Below, piece after piece: positions 11,839-26,512 of a stretch of 64,000 nucleotides of DNA. Where the stretch lies: the NCBI GenBank assembly GCA_947650365.1, contig CANTAL010000208.1:246001-310000 (forward strand), given 5' to 3'. A program made the position numbers and the translations under genes. Position 1 is the first letter of the stretch. Each line of letters starts with the position of its first letter. The stretch comes from Chamaelirium japonicum. Taxonomy: Eukaryota; Streptophyta; Magnoliopsida; Liliales; Melanthiaceae. The notes below the pieces were generated by a model. It searched no databases. It was not told where the DNA came from and saw only the letters and a list, made by a program, of their open reading frames with translations.

Positions 11839-13287
11839 AAGGGCGACTGTCGCGCAGCTCCCAAGAAGGCTGAAACAGGTATATCTCAAATCCACATAGT
11901 GGAATCCCTTGTAGCATCCAGTTGTTCTCCAGTTTCATGGATTGTGGATTCTGGTTCCACTAACCATGCTTACCATAATTTGCAGGGGTTCAAGGAGATA
12001 AGAAAACTGGGTGATGGAGAGATAATCCTAAGCATAGGAACTGAGGCCGTGGCAAAGGCTGAAGCAGTTGGAGATGTCATCTTGCAGTTCCTTGATGGAA
12101 GAAGTTTATTATTTAGAGACATACTTTATGTACCGTCCTTGAGACGTAATTTAATTTATGTTTCCTTATTGAATAATAAAGGTTTTTCAGTTTTATTTGA
12201 TGCTTTTGGTGTGTCAATTAAATTGAATGGTTCCTTTGTTTGTAAGGGAAAGATACAGAATGATCTCTATGTAATTAACTCCAATCATAAGCAGGATAAC
12301 ATAACTGAAGCTTGTGTGATTAATTCATCTAAAAGGAAAAATCCCTCAGATAATCCAATACTCCTTTGGCATCTAAGGCTTGGACACATAGCCTCAGACA
12401 GGATTCACAGGTTGGTTATGGTAGGACTTTTAAGTCCAAATGTTTCAGAAAGCCTACCGACGTGTGAGCCTTGCCTGGAAGGCAAGATGACTAAAAGGTC
12501 TTTCCGAGCCAAAGGTAGCAGATCTAAGGAGGTATTGAAGTTGGTACACACTGATGTATGTGGGCCCATAAGTGTCCGTGCCATAGGAGGCTTCGAGTAT
12601 TTCATCACCTTCACGGATGATCACTCGAGGTTTGGATACATATACCTAATGCGGCGAAAGTCTGAATCCTTTGATAAGTTCAAGGAGTTCAGAGCTGAAG
12701 CAGAAAAGCAGATGGGTAGAAGTATCAAGTCTCTTCGATCGGATCGAGGAGGCGAATACCTATCGGATGAATTTATTGGGTACCTGCGTAAGCATGGAAT
12801 CGTATCCCAATTGACTGCACCAGGGATACCACAACAGAACGGTGTATCTGAGAGGAGAAACCGAACTTTGTTAGACATGGTTCGGACTATGATGAGTTAT
12901 GCAACATTGCCACCTAGTTTTTGGGGATATGCCCTAGAGACGGCAGCATATACTTTGAACTTTGTTCCATCAAAGTCAGTACCCCTAACTCCTTGGGAGC
13001 TGTGGTTGAAGCGAAAGCCAAGCCTACAGCACTTTAGGATTTGGGGTTGTCCAGCACATGTGCGGAAGGACAAGCGAGATAAGATGGAGTCAAAAACTAA
13101 GGTATGTCTGTTCATTGGGTATCCAAAAGGGACAAAGGGTGGTTTATTTTATGATCCTGAGGATAGAAAGGTTGTCGTCTTGACGAACGTCGTATTCCTG
13201 GAGCAGGATTATTTAATAGACCATAAGCCCACCAGTAAAGTAATTCTTGAAGAATTGTTTGGTACTGATGGGAGTACGCAGATATAA
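11839..13287 (+). pseudogene. copia-1 protease and integrase segment
   Basis: Open from the Gag stop to TAA 13285-13287. An aspartic protease motif (WIVDSGSTNH) is followed by the GAG-pre-integrase zinc region (LLWHLRLGH ... CEPCLEGK) and the integrase core with Asp in HTDVCGP, Asp in LRSDRGGEY and Glu in QQNGVSERRNRTL, the DDE triad that inserts cDNA into the genome. The protease cuts the polyprotein. The stop at 13285 lies in the variable linker between integrase and RT. No start codon is needed because this is part of the polyprotein frame. Confidence 0.88.
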
Positions 13288-15021
13288 AACGTAGTGGGAG
13301 CCGATACCACTAAGATTAACGGTACTGTAGAATCGACTCCTATGGAACCATCGCAGGTTCATCGCAGTGGGAGGACCACAAGTGCTCCTGATAGATACAT
13401 TGGAGAAGCCTTTATGGTTGATCCAGAGTTTCAGGCGAATGATCCTCTGAACTATGACGAAGCGAAGGTATCCACTGACCATGCAGCATGGCAGGAAGCC
13501 ATGGAGGCAAAACTGACATCGATGTCCCAAAAGTCGGTCTGGACACTTATAACACCACCTCACAACATTAAACCTGTTGGGTGTAAGTGGGTGTACAAAA
13601 GGAAAAGAGGCCTGGATGGTATCGTTGAGACTTACAAAGCTAGACTAGTCGCTAAGGGTTATACCCAGCGAAAAGGGATCGACTATGACGAAACCTTTTC
13701 GCCAGTGGCTATGCTTAAGTCTATTCGGATCCTCTTGTCCATTGCAGCCCATTATGATTGGAAGATCTGGCAAATGGACATCAAGACCGCATTCCTCAAC
13801 GGGCATTTGGAAAAAGATATCTATATGTCTCAGCGTCCAGGCTTTGTCGCAAAAGGTCAGGAAGGTCTGGTGTACAAGTTGCAAAGGTCTATTTATGGAC
13901 TGAAGCAAGCATCCAGAAGTTGGAACATGCATTTTGATCAGGCTATCCAGTCTTATGGATTTGAACAGAACGTGGATGAACCATGTGTTTATAAAAGGAG
14001 CGATAAGACTGCAATAGTTTTTCTAGTGCTTTACGTGGACGATATCCTGCTCATCGGAAACGATGTTGGAACATTGTCTACAGTGAAGGTGTGGTTATCC
14101 TCTCAATTTGACATGAAAGACCTGGGTAAAGCGAGTTATGTTCTAGGGATCAAGGTAACTCGAGATCGCCAGAACAAGATTCTCTCGCTGTCACAGTCAG
14201 CCTACATAGATACTATCTTGGTCAGATTCAGTATGCACAACTCCAAGAAGGGACTAGTTCCATTCAGACATAGAATAAAGTTGTCCAAGGATCAGGGTCC
14301 TAAGACTCCTGAGGAGAGGGCAGAGATGCAGAAGATATCTTATGCTTCGGTAGTAGGGAGTCTGATGTATGTCATACAGTGCACGAGACCAGATATATGC
14401 TATGCAGTAGGCATGATGGGCAGGTATCAGTCAAATCCGGGTCCAGGGCACTGGACTGCTGTGAAAAGTATACTCAAGTATCTCCGTAGGAGGAGAGATT
14501 ATGAGTTAGTTTACTCTTCACAGGAACTGATGCCGATTGGAGATACAGATTCTGACTTTGCGTCAGATCCGGAATCCAGGAGATCGACGTCAGGGTTTGT
14601 GTTTTCATTAGGAGGAGGAGCTGTCAGTTGGAGGAGCGTGAAGCAGGGATGCATCACGGATTCGACGACAGAGGCTGAGTACGTTGCGGCGTGCGAAGCA
14701 GCTAAGGAGGCGGTGTGGCTCAAGAAGTTCCTCATGGACTTAGGATGCGTACCGGGAGCTGAAGATCATATTGTCCTTTACTGCGACAATAGTGGACCGG
14801 TAGCACAATCCAAGGAGGCAAGATATCACCAGAAGAGCAAGCATATCGAGCGGAAATACTACATAATCCGGGACTTGCAGAAGCGAGGGGAGGTAGCAGT
14901 GACTCAGGTGGCGTCTAGATCTGCAGATAACATGGCGGACCCCTTCACAAAGGCGTTACCGACCAAGGCTTTTGAGAAGCACATGGATGCCATGGGAGTT
15001 AAGACTGTTGTTCCCCGCTAG
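13288..15021 (+). pseudogene. copia-1 reverse transcriptase and RNase H segment
   Basis: In the same frame as the upstream segments. The RT_Ty1 domain shows KPVGCKWVYKRK, YKARLVAKGYTQ, QMDIKTAFLNG and the active site LYVDDILLIGND near 14029-14061. RNase H follows with SDFASDPESRRSTSGF, STTEAEYVA and HIERKYYIIRD. It ends with TAG at 15019-15021, 15 bp before the 3' LTR. RT copies element RNA into DNA, and RNase H removes the RNA strand. This 1.7-kb segment has no internal stop, so decay is modest, but the complete polyprotein is broken by the upstream stops and the chromovirus. Confidence 0.9.
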
Positions 15022-15024
15022 GCC

Positions 15025-15034
15025 AAGTGGGAGA
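15025..15034 (+). other. Polypurine tract of copia-1
   Basis: AAGTGGGAGA one base before the 3' LTR (TGTTG at 15036). It primes plus-strand DNA synthesis. Confidence 0.85.
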
Positions 15035-15035
15035 T

Positions 15036-16989
15036 TGTTGTAGCTCGTGTGTCCTTTGCGTGGATTTTCTGTATTAACATTAATAAAGATGACTTTGGTT
15101 ATTGCTTTAATTAGAATACTACTCTGGTGTATGATAATACTCATATAATAAAAGGACCCTAGGGAACACAGTAGGCCACTGAGATGCATGGAGGATCCAT
15201 GCTTGGGAGACCCAGTGGACCAGTTCTGTGTAGACCTAGAACTAGTTCACAGCTTTGGTGATGCTGGTCGCTTCACCGAGCATAAGCTGTTGGCAGGTAG
15301 AGGATGTGGTGAAGTCTCTACCACGGGAATATGGGATTCCCATTCACCTGACCAAGCACGATGATCGTGTTGAACAGGAACCAAGACGGTGCACAGTTCA
15401 GTGATTCAGACACTAGTGCAGAAACCGTCTTACTACTATAGATAATCTGTTCTTAACCCTGAGGGACCTTGCTCACTGGGTCAACCAGTTGAGTGGTGCT
15501 TTGATGTGCCAACGTGTGTGGACCTTCCATAGTTCAATACCATGGTACGTTGGGTTACCCGGCTGGCGCTTGAGTGACATGTAATCCCTACAGGTTATCC
15601 GACGTCCAGTGTTGGATGGATGCATTTTGATGAGTCAATCCGTCCACACAGTTAACCCAGGCCTGGTGGTTATCAGTATGACTGCCGATGTTCCGGATGC
15701 TAGGTATAGCACCGGAAGGTGCGTGGTGTTATAGATGACAAGTCATCAAACCCTAGTCAGATGATCGATCGGGATCTGACGGTGCTCCCCACCGCCCGAG
15801 TCGTATCATGGCACCAGTAATAAAAGGGATAAGGATTATCGGAGTATAGTAGAGAACAGGGTTACGAGGGAGTAACATAAGTTTAGGATCACTAGAGTTC
15901 AACTCGCGTCGCACTCTGGGTGGCTACACGGGTTAATCGGATTAGGGCTGATTAACGGAACTTTCGGTGTGTCACCGGAACAGTTAATCAGGGATCCGGT
16001 TGGAGCTAGAGATCCCAAACCCTGAAGGTTCCACCCTGTCATTGCGTATAGGAATTATTCCCCGACCTTGTTGGATATGTTGGATGCGAAGTAGTACGAT
16101 GGAGCGCAAGCCCGGAGCCAAAGAACCTAATTCACATGTGTTACGGGCCGTAGGGGTATTTTGGTAAATACTGAAATATGGCTCAGAACATATTGAATAT
16201 GGATCTTAGATTGAGCGGAATAATTCCAGGAGCTCGCAGGCGCTGACGGAACTCGATTCTGAGTAGCGCACCTCACTCAGTCTCACTTTCAGTTTTCCGC
16301 TTTTTATGAAGGGCGTTTTCGTCCGGACTTCACAATAGACACCCGGAAGACCTAAATCCGACCCCCCCTCATCCCTATCCACCTAGGGGCCGGCCCTAGG
16401 CTCCTTGGATCCATGGGAGACCGGCCCTATAAAGGAAATAGGGAGGGGAGGGGCCGGCCCTATGGTTCTACTCCCTCCCCTCCAAAAATCCGACCCCTAG
16501 TCTCCTCCTTTGTGGTTTCGGCCAAGGAAAAGAGAGGAAGAAGAAGGGAGAAGGAAGAGGAAGGAAGGAGAAGGAAGAAAGGAGAAAGAGAAGGAGAAAA
16601 TCTCGAGACTCGCCATCGTCTTCGCAATGGATTCTTCCGTCGGCTCGAAATCCTTGCACTCAGAGACGGGATTTCGAGGATTCTTCAATTCGCAAAGGAC
16701 AAGGTGCTATCCGACAGTTTCCCTTGCGATTCAAGTGCGGTTCTTCATCATTCCGTAATCTCCGGATCATAGATCCATAAGGTATGATGAATCTAAACAT
16801 TTAAGTAGATGCATGCATGTCTTCCGTAGATCGTAGTATGCCTCTAGGGTGTCCGCACATATGCTAAGATCATAGATTTGCATGTAGATTGTTTTGTATC
16901 ACGAAATTGTAATGAAACATACACCGTATGATCTTCGGATATTTCTTTTGCTTCCGCTGTGACTCTGATACACGGATCCAATTCCAACA
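15036..16989 (+). repeat. 3' LTR of copia-1 (complete)
   Basis: 1954 bp, TGTTGTAGCTCGTG ... AATTCCAACA. Its end is set by comparison with the 5' LTR/PBS boundary at 1589. Carries a TATAAAG box at 16428-16434. Confidence 0.93.
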
Positions 16990-17502
16990 CGCCCCAGCCT
17001 CAGTGCCCCGTGCCCAGCCCACGTCCGCCACCTGCCTGCGCCCCGGCCTTCGCGTGCCGCCTGCCGCCACTGCTACTGCCTCCGCGAGCCAGAGAAGAAG
17101 AAAGAAGAAAAAGGAGGAGGAAGAGAACACCTCGACCGCGGTACCCCATCTTTATCGCCCCGATCATCTTCCGCTCTTCACTTCAAGCCCGCCTTCGCGA
17201 TAATCTTTAGCTCACGCACCATTGCTGATCCTCCGCGACAGCCGCCGCCGTCGACGAAAGAGGCGACAACTAAGAAAATGGAGCAAGTCCTGTGCAACCC
17301 TAGGCAACCCCTTCCGATGGTAGTCTCCAAACTTCAGTCCTCTGCAAGGGCAGACGCTGGATGAAAGAAGCAGAGGGGGTAGGGGTCTTTAAATAAGCAT
17401 CAACCCTGTTCTGAAAAGGAATCAAGGACAAGCACTGTGCGTTTCCTACGTAAATGAGGATTACATGTTTTCCGCCGATGCACTCGTCCTTGAGGGGGCA
17501 TT
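16990..17502. other. Unassigned DNA between copia-1 and a putative LTR
   Basis: GC-rich to mixed sequence without a convincing gene. If the feature at 17503 is a 3' LTR, this would be the end of that element's internal region, since TGAGGGGGCA at 17491-17500 looks like a polypurine tract. Confidence 0.35.
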
Positions 17503-17680
17503 TGTAGACACACAAAATTTATTAAACCCGAACCCGACTCGCGTGCACCGACCTGGGGGCAAACCCGAGCCTACTGGACCCGACCCGTGCAAAAAGAAGG
17601 GTCGGGTGGACCCATCCGCAAGTGGGGCCCATCCGGCCCCCCTTGGAAAACCATGCCCCCTACCCATAGGTAGGGGGCAG

Positions 17681-17757
17681 CCGGCCAAAAGAAAAGAAAG
17701 AAAAGGAAAGGAAAGAAAAGAAAGAAAAGAAAACGAAAGAAAGAAAAGAAAGAAATA
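17681..17757. repeat. GAAAG/AAAGA low-complexity tract
   Basis: Near-pure purine run built from AAAGAAAG-type units. Microsatellite-like, no coding value. Confidence 0.85.
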
Positions 17758-18287
17758 GAAGAATAAGGAAAGAAAACCGCCATGTGCGGGGGGAGGTTGC
17801 GTAGACGTCTATATAAGCGTGGATCTACGTCGATCTTTCGATCCAACATACAAGAGAAAGTCGGGTCGGCATCGATTTAATGTGCAAGATTCAAATAAAA
17901 TTCAAAATGATTGGGCCATAACTACTCCGCAAGAAAAGAAAAATAAATGAAGGTTTATTCTCCCATAAATAAGGGAATGAATCCTGGGTAGTTATGGGAG
18001 AGATAATCAAGGGATTCAAATAAATCTTTCCATATCTCTCCCACTCCCCTTCACTACAAATAGAGGGGGAGGGGGAAGGCTCAAGAGGTCAAAAACAAAA
18101 AGTAAGGAAACTCTTCAAAGGAAGAGACACGCCTTCAATGACCCAAGGCTTCACGAGGCGCAGGCAAGCCTATCCCTTTGGGACCGGCTTAGTCCATTGA
18201 AAGTCCTCATCAACGTGAAGACCCTTGCATAAGAAGATCAACCTTTTTGACTCTGTGCATGAAAGAGAAAGCTCGGGGAAGAAGAAA

Positions 18288-18579
18288 CCTTCAACTCCGA
18301 AGACGCTAGAAGCAAAGGCCGGAGAAGAACATTGAAGCGGTATCGCCCCATCATCTTCATCAAGCCTTCAACTCCGATCAAGCCCAAAAGCCCGAAGAAT
18401 AAGATCGAAGCAGTATCACCCCGTCATCTTTATCAAGCCTTCGACTCCGATCAAGCCTAAAATCCCAGAGAAGAAGATCGAAGCGACACCACCCCGTCGT
18501 CTTCATTAAGCCTTCGACTCCAATCAAGCCCAAAAGCCCGGAGAAGAAGATCGAAGTGACATCACCCCATCGTCTTTAA
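18288..18579. repeat. 73-bp tandem repeat, about four units
   Basis: Units begin near 18288, 18361, 18434 and 18507, with core CAAGCCTTCGACTCCGATCA followed by AGCCCAAAAGCCCGGAGAAGAA. Spacing is exactly 73 bp between the last three. The first unit is the most diverged. Confidence 0.85.
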
Positions 18580-19357
18580 CAACGTTCACTCCATTCACGA
18601 AAAAGAAAGGTTGGAGAAGGATACTCGAAGCGGCACTACACCCGTCGCCTTCAAAATGAAGCCTTCAAACGCTTATCACGCCAAAGAAACCCGGAGAAGA
18701 GGAGAAGTCAAGCCGATGCCACAATTGTCGAGAAAGTCGAAATAATAAAGAAGAATCGAAGAACGTCACCATCATCATTCAAGGAGAAAATCAAATCAAA
18801 GAAAAGAAAAAGCCCACGCAAGAAGACGAAGCAAAAGCACCGATAAATCCCATGCCAAAGCAAAGCAAGTGTCAAAGCCAAGCAACTACGACGATCACGA
18901 GCAAAGCATCGTACGTTCTAGTCGATACGATGCGAAGTCCAGAAGAACTAAAGCATCGCAAGCCTCTACCCATCTACGTTCAAGCGCAAGTGCCAAAGCA
19001 AAGCCAAAGCCAGATCCACGCCAAGGCAAAGCCGAAGCCGATGCCAAAAGTACGATCGATGTCGCGAACCGACGATCAAGGATGCCGAGATCTAGCCAGA
19101 GCCGAGGAAGATGCGAAGACCGAGGAGCGAAGCCAAAAACCCCTAGCCGAGAAAGCGCGAAGCACAGAAGGGACAAAAGCAATAGCGATAAATCCTTAGC
19201 CTCTCAAGAAACCCTCACCCTGTAAAGATCTCTGTCTTCGACAACCCCACCAAAGCACTCGCACGAAGTAAGGTGGAGACATAGATCAAAGAGACCTTCC
19301 AGTGGATCTCTCCCACAATCTCCTAATTAAATCTTCACCGCACTCGGCTCACCACCC

Positions 19358-19360
<3 letters not shown>

Positions 19361-19410
<50 letters not shown>
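19361..19410. repeat. (GA)n microsatellite
   Basis: About 50 bp of GA directly left of the foldback element at 19411. Confidence 0.95.
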
Positions 19411-19412
<2 letters not shown>

Positions 19413-19800
19413 GGTCAAGATCGGATGACCCAACAAATTTTGACCCAGCAAATAACCCAACACCCTTTGATTCACCTAGAGGTTTTAGAATGAGCTGCTT
19501 TTTGTAGACATGTTGTCTATGGTATGTTGATCATCCTTACAAAAAAATCAGCAAATTCTAAAACCTCTAGGTGCATCAAATGTGCTCTTCAAATCAACGG
19601 TTAAAATTGACAATTGAAAACTGTTGATTTGAAGAGCGCATGTGATGGTTTTAGAATGGGCTGATTTTTTGTGAGGATGATCAACATACCATAGACAACA
19701 TGTCTACAAAAAATCAGCCTATTCTAAAACCTCTAGGTGCATCAAAGGGTGCTGGGTTATTGCTGGGTCAAAATTTGTTGGGTCAGCTGATCCCGACCCT
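19411..19800. mobile_element. Foldback MITE sharing MULE termini (copy 1)
   Basis: A 390-bp palindromic element. The left end reads GGGTCAAGATCGGATGACCC and the right end in reverse complement GGGTCGGGATCAGCTGACCC; inner arms (CCTAGAGGTTTTAGAATG..., ATGTTGTCTATGGTATGTTG) also pair. Its ends match those of the autonomous MULE at 54923-63623, including the spaced TGACCCA motifs. It has no coding capacity and is a candidate non-autonomous derivative. GA repeats border it on the left. Confidence 0.8.
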
Positions 19801-19837
19801 AGGTGCATCAAATATGTGTGTATTTGTGTGTGTATAC

Positions 19838-19900
<63 letters not shown>
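19838..19900. repeat. (GA)n microsatellite
   Basis: Interrupted GA tract preceding the foldback element at 19901; a CT tract mirrors it on the other side at 20588. Confidence 0.95.
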
Positions 19901-22640
<2,740 letters not shown>

Positions 22641-24289
22641 CTCTTTTAGTTTTAGTTACTGATTTTTTCTTTTCAGAATTGATGAGCTAAACTTTAGGGG
22701 GGTAAAGTGTATTTTACCCATTAGGTCGCCTCTCTGTTTCTATACTTGCAAATTACATTTTACCCCCTGATGTTTGGCCCAATATCACTTAACCTAACTT
22801 TTCTTCTCCAAATCAGTCCTTATACTTTTAGATATTTTATTTTTTTTGTGAACATTTGGTGTCCTTTGATGGTGAAATACATGTTTGTGTTTATGATGGT
22901 CTAAAATAGTAATTTTTGTGCTCAATATAACTTAATTTGTTTGTTTTTTTTTTTATTATCTTTTGGCCTTTTGTGATTTCGGGTGTCTCAATAGAGAAAG
23001 GGGAATATAATCACATTCATCTCGATGATATTATTGGGCACGTCTCTTTTTTCACTTTAGTTTTTTTCTCTGTTAAAGTGCATCAGTTGTTGGAGCCCGT
23101 TGCCCTAACACCTAGTGGAGCTATGTATTGTTACTCTCTGATACAACATTGTTGGAGCAACAGGATACAACAGCTGATGTGGCGATCTATGATTAGACCC
23201 AATTACCTTTAGGGTATGTTCTTTTGCGCGGAAAGTAACCGCTAAAACAGATTAATGTGTGGAAATTGGGTTTCCCTCCTAATTTTGGCGTTCTTTTGCT
23301 GATCAAATTAATGTTTGATTTCTTCCTTTTATTTCCCTGATAAAAAAAACTTTCATCTATCAGGTAAAAATCAATGGTTAACATAGATTATTTTTATTAC
23401 TTGCCTTCTTTGTGTTCACATTCAGCATTAGGTGCCTATACTTCTTTGTGTTTACATTCGATATATGTATTCTTCTTTTTTTGTTAAATCTATGAAGTGC
23501 ATGTTGATCATGGGGAAAGGTGAAGGTTTTGGCTTTCAAAAATCAGTGATCTCCTCCTTACATATTTTTGTTTTGATCGCAAAATCACAGATATTTGTTT
23601 TGAATAGATCAATCAGCCAACCAAAACCAAGTATCTTGATTGTCCATCACATATCTTGGTTTTGAATAGATCAGTCGAGTGAAATCACTATCAAAAAAAA
23701 AAACCCAACAATGTATTTCCTTTTGTAAGAAAGACTGCTTTTGGTTTTGGCAACAAAGTTTCTGTTTTGAAAGGTGAAGTATTCAAAACTCCTTTATTTT
23801 AATTATGCATTGGTTTTAATTGTGATCTTGAAAACTCGAAGGATCAAAGTTTTGAAAACCTCTATGTTTTAGTTTTAATTGTGATTTTGAAAAGTCAAAG
23901 ATGATCTTGATTTTGATATCATAGATTTTTGGTTTTGAAAACTTCTATGTTGTAAGTCTTGGATCCTTCGCAACCTTCTCGATGCTATTCCGACGTCTGA
24001 TATCCGGTAAGATTTCTAATTACTCAATTTTTGATGACTCTGAACTTGGGTTTAGATAGAGGTTATCTTTGCTGAAATATCTTTGTCAAAAGAAAAAAAA
24101 AAGGTGCGTGCTCTAAAGAAATATCATTTACTTATGGGAGTGTATTCATAAATATCATTTTGTTATGGGGGTATAAGTCTTATTTGTAGGGGGGTAAGTC
24201 TAATATTGATTAAAAGGGGGCTGACTTACTAATTAGCATATAATTTTGGGGGAGTAAGTCAAATTTGCCCCTTTTTTTAATATACAATA
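22641..24289. other. AT-rich intergenic DNA, no gene found
   Basis: No coding region supported. At 22690-22731 the reverse complement TGGGTAAAATACACTTTACC followed by AAAGTTTAGCTCATC matches the terminus of a small MITE at 50926, so a MITE end is present here. GGGGGTAAGTC-type motifs recur at about 24170-24260. Confidence 0.5.
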
Positions 24290-24418
24290 GGCTATAATAT
24301 ATGATGTGGGGTTTTCGCATTGGTTTGTGATTGGGTTTTCGAATTGGGATCTGATTGGGTTTCGAATTGGGTTGTGATGAGCTTTCACATAAAGGGAAAG
24401 CAAGCAGAGCAGAGCTAC
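24290..24418 (+). promoter_or_regulatory. Putative promoter/5' leader of the GIF gene, cut by copia-2
   Basis: The flank ends AAGCAAGCAGAGCAGAGCTAC, where GCTAC is the left target duplication of copia-2. The right flank resumes GCTACAGCGCAGAGAGAG before the GIF start codon at 50427. Joining them gives a purine-rich leader such as plant GIF mRNAs often have. A TATAATATA run near 24294 could be a core promoter. This is inference from position. Confidence 0.4.
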
Positions 24419-24788
24419 TGTTACAAAAATTGGTTTTGATAGGATAATGAAAAAACCGGTTTTTGGTTTAGTCCCATATTGCCCGTGGGGAGATCTTTTA
24501 ATGCGTTTATAATGGAACTCCCTTCATTGGGCTTTGTATCTTCCTAAGAGCCAGGCCATAGCCCACCACACACACGCGCGCGCGCGCGCCGAGTCGGGCC
24601 GGGCACAAGCCGCGTGGACGCGAATGGGCTTCGGGATTCGGGCCTTGTTTTAAACTGGGTTTTAATTTTTTAATTTTTAATGGAGATTTATTCCTTCCGT
24701 TACACTCTTCATGAGGCTGAGCCAGGTTCATTGAACCTGGACCTCAGCACTGTCACATGCAACCGTTTCACTTGACAGAGCAGTGATA
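24419..24788 (+). repeat. copia-2 LTR-a (5' 370 bp only)
   Basis: Starts TGTTACAAAAATTGG and matches LTR-b/c until CAGAGCAGTGA, then jumps into RNase H coding sequence. A deletion removed the rest of this LTR and nearly all of the first internal region. The GC-rich CGCGCG block is also shortened. Confidence 0.88.
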
Positions 24789-25045
24789 GCCCAATTCCTG
24801 CTGTCCCAATTCATTGTGATAGCCAAACAGCTATAATGAGGGCCAGGAATAACTCCTATAATGGAAAGTCACGACATATTCGTCGTAGACATAACACTGT
24901 TCGATAGATGTTGAAAGATGGGATAATTACTATTGACTATATTAGGTCAAAGGATAATTTAGCAGATCCCTTAACTAAAGGACTAGCTAGAGAGTTAGTT
25001 CTAAGTACATCGAGGGGGATGGGGCTGAGGCCTATAAACGAATAA
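24789..25045 (+). pseudogene. copia-2 RNase H C-terminal scrap (first copy)
   Basis: Encodes the end of a copia RNase H: IHCDSQTAIMRARNNSYNG, then SRHIRRRHNTVR, a TAG where the second copy has CAG (Gln), MLKDGIITIDYIRSKDNLAD, and terminal GLRPINE with stop TAA at 25043-25045. It duplicates 43190-43444. It lacks everything upstream and cannot function. Confidence 0.88.
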
Positions 25046-25609
25046 GTCTCCGATAACGGTAACCCAACCTATATGATTGGAGATCCCAAAATCGAGGTTC
25101 AATGGGAAAACAAGTTATTCGAGGGATTTGTGGGGGTGCTATCAAAATTCTCCCCTCCCTATGATGTGATAGTACATTCTGTATCGCTGAGAGGCTGAGT
25201 TTTAGACTCTTAATGCTAACTATAGCTGGCATACCAGTGGGGTGTATAGATACAGAGCACTTTTGATAGTAAGCACCTATATGAGTGTAGAAGTGTGGCC
25301 GCTTCTATGAGAATTGAGGCTAATTCTCTAGAACACTCAAGAAAACTGGGGAAGGCTCATGGCCATAAAGAGCACAACCGCATGGGACTCTATGATGTAT
25401 ATGAAAGTATGGGTGAGACTTGTCGACTAAACTTACAATATATAGCTGTACAGTTCAAGACGTAAGTTCACTGTCTGCTAGTAAGTCCTGCAGTCTACAC
25501 TAAGCAAAGGTTCAAGTCGAAAGACACCTTATGTCTATACATACTCTTATAAGTACTCCAGACTACTTCTTTCGATTTGTTTTTCGATATTTTCATTATT
25601 GTGGGGGAT
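25046..25609 (+). other. copia-2 3' non-coding tail and polypurine tract (first copy)
   Basis: About 560 bp, nearly identical to 43445-43515 plus 48970-49462. It ends in ATTGTGGGGGAT directly before LTR-b; GTGGGGGA (25601-25608) is the polypurine tract. Confidence 0.8.
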
Positions 25610-26512
25610 TGTTACAAAAGTTGGTTTTGATAGGATAATGAAAAAACCGGTTTTTGGTTTAGTCCCATATTGCCCGTGGGGAGATCTTTTAATGCGTTTA
25701 TAATGGAACTCCCTTCATTGGGCTTTGTATCTTCCTAAGAGCCAGGCCATAGCCCACTACACACGCGCGCGCGCGCGCCGAGCCGAGTCGGGCCGGGCCG
25801 GGCACGGGCTCGAGCCGCGTGGACGTGAATGGGCTTCGGGATTCGGGCCTTGTTTTAAACTGGGTTTTATTTTTTTAATTTTTAATGGAGATTTATTCCT
25901 TCCGTTACACTCTTCATGAGGCTGAGCCAGGTTCATTGAACCTGGACCTCTGCACTGTCACATGCAACCGTTTCACTTGACAGAGCAGTGAATGCTCATC
26001 AGTGCGTTGCATGCAATGGCTGTGAGTGTGGGGACGTTATGGCTAAGGACCTCTATATAAGAGAGGGTCCGGTGAAGCCAGAAATACACCAAGCGAAGAG
26101 CTCTCTCCACTTTCTCTTTTCTTTCTCGTTCGATCTTGTCTGGAGTGTCTGGAGTATGCTGAGAGTCCCAAAGGGGTTCCCTTCGGTGCTGAAGAGGAGT
26201 CCAGTCATTGTACCCTGGGGAGCGTTCGTCGGAGGCCTTGAAGCACCTACCGAGGCGGCGAAATAGCTTTCAGGGCATTGTGCTAGCACAAGCCTCGACA
26301 ACTGCTAAGTACCTTGTTCTTCTTCCCTCTTCCATCTCTTTGCCATATCTGTAGACAACCTTAGGACAACCTAAAACCTGTTTGATTGTTGTGCTCAACT
26401 TTGCATGCTAAACCCCTATAGTTTGTTCAATTACTTTTTGCACTAGATTTGTAACATCTCTATATTCTGTTAGTCATCGTTTGCTTTTCTTCATAGAATA
26501 GAATACCCAACA
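25610..26512 (+). repeat. copia-2 LTR-b (complete)
   Basis: 903 bp, TGTTACAAAAG ... ATACCCAACA. Contains CTCTATATAAGAGAGG at about 26051-26066, the likely TATA box. The left edge follows a polypurine tract and the right edge is followed by the leader. Confidence 0.92.

Larger units (their letters stand above)
1..16989 (+). mobile_element. Ty1/copia LTR retrotransposon copia-1 (Tork/Angela-like), 5' end outside window
   Basis: A copia element in plus orientation. Order seen: partial 5' LTR, PBS matching initiator tRNA-Met, gag, protease, integrase, reverse transcriptase, RNase H, polypurine tract, 3' LTR. Integrase before reverse transcriptase is the Ty1/copia order. The 3' LTR is complete, begins TGTTG and ends CAACA. 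The element is split inside gag by a chromovirus at 3955-11471. The left edge lies before base 1, so the target-site duplication cannot be checked. In the first 300 aligned bases the two LTRs differ at about 17 sites by eye, so this is an old insertion. The assignment to the Tork/Angela group rests on long LTRs and general pol similarity and is only an inference. Confidence 0.93.
17503..19313 (+). repeat. Probable Tat-type LTR (3' or solo), right edge uncertain
   Basis: A purine tract TTGAGGGGGCATT runs into TGTAGACACACAAAATTT, a start resembling Tat-lineage LTRs. Within it are a CTATATAAGC box at about 17809, a GAAAG-rich tract, and a 73-bp tandem array. The right end is not defined; ACA at about 19313 is a guess. 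Overlapping Lys/Ser-rich frames at 18852-19225 look like low-complexity by-products. Confidence 0.4.

Noticed and set aside
18852..19225. Overlapping Lys/Ser/Ala-rich frames of 115-118 codons on both strands
   Set aside because: All frames are open because of AAGC/GCCAAAG-type low-complexity DNA; no recognisable domain.
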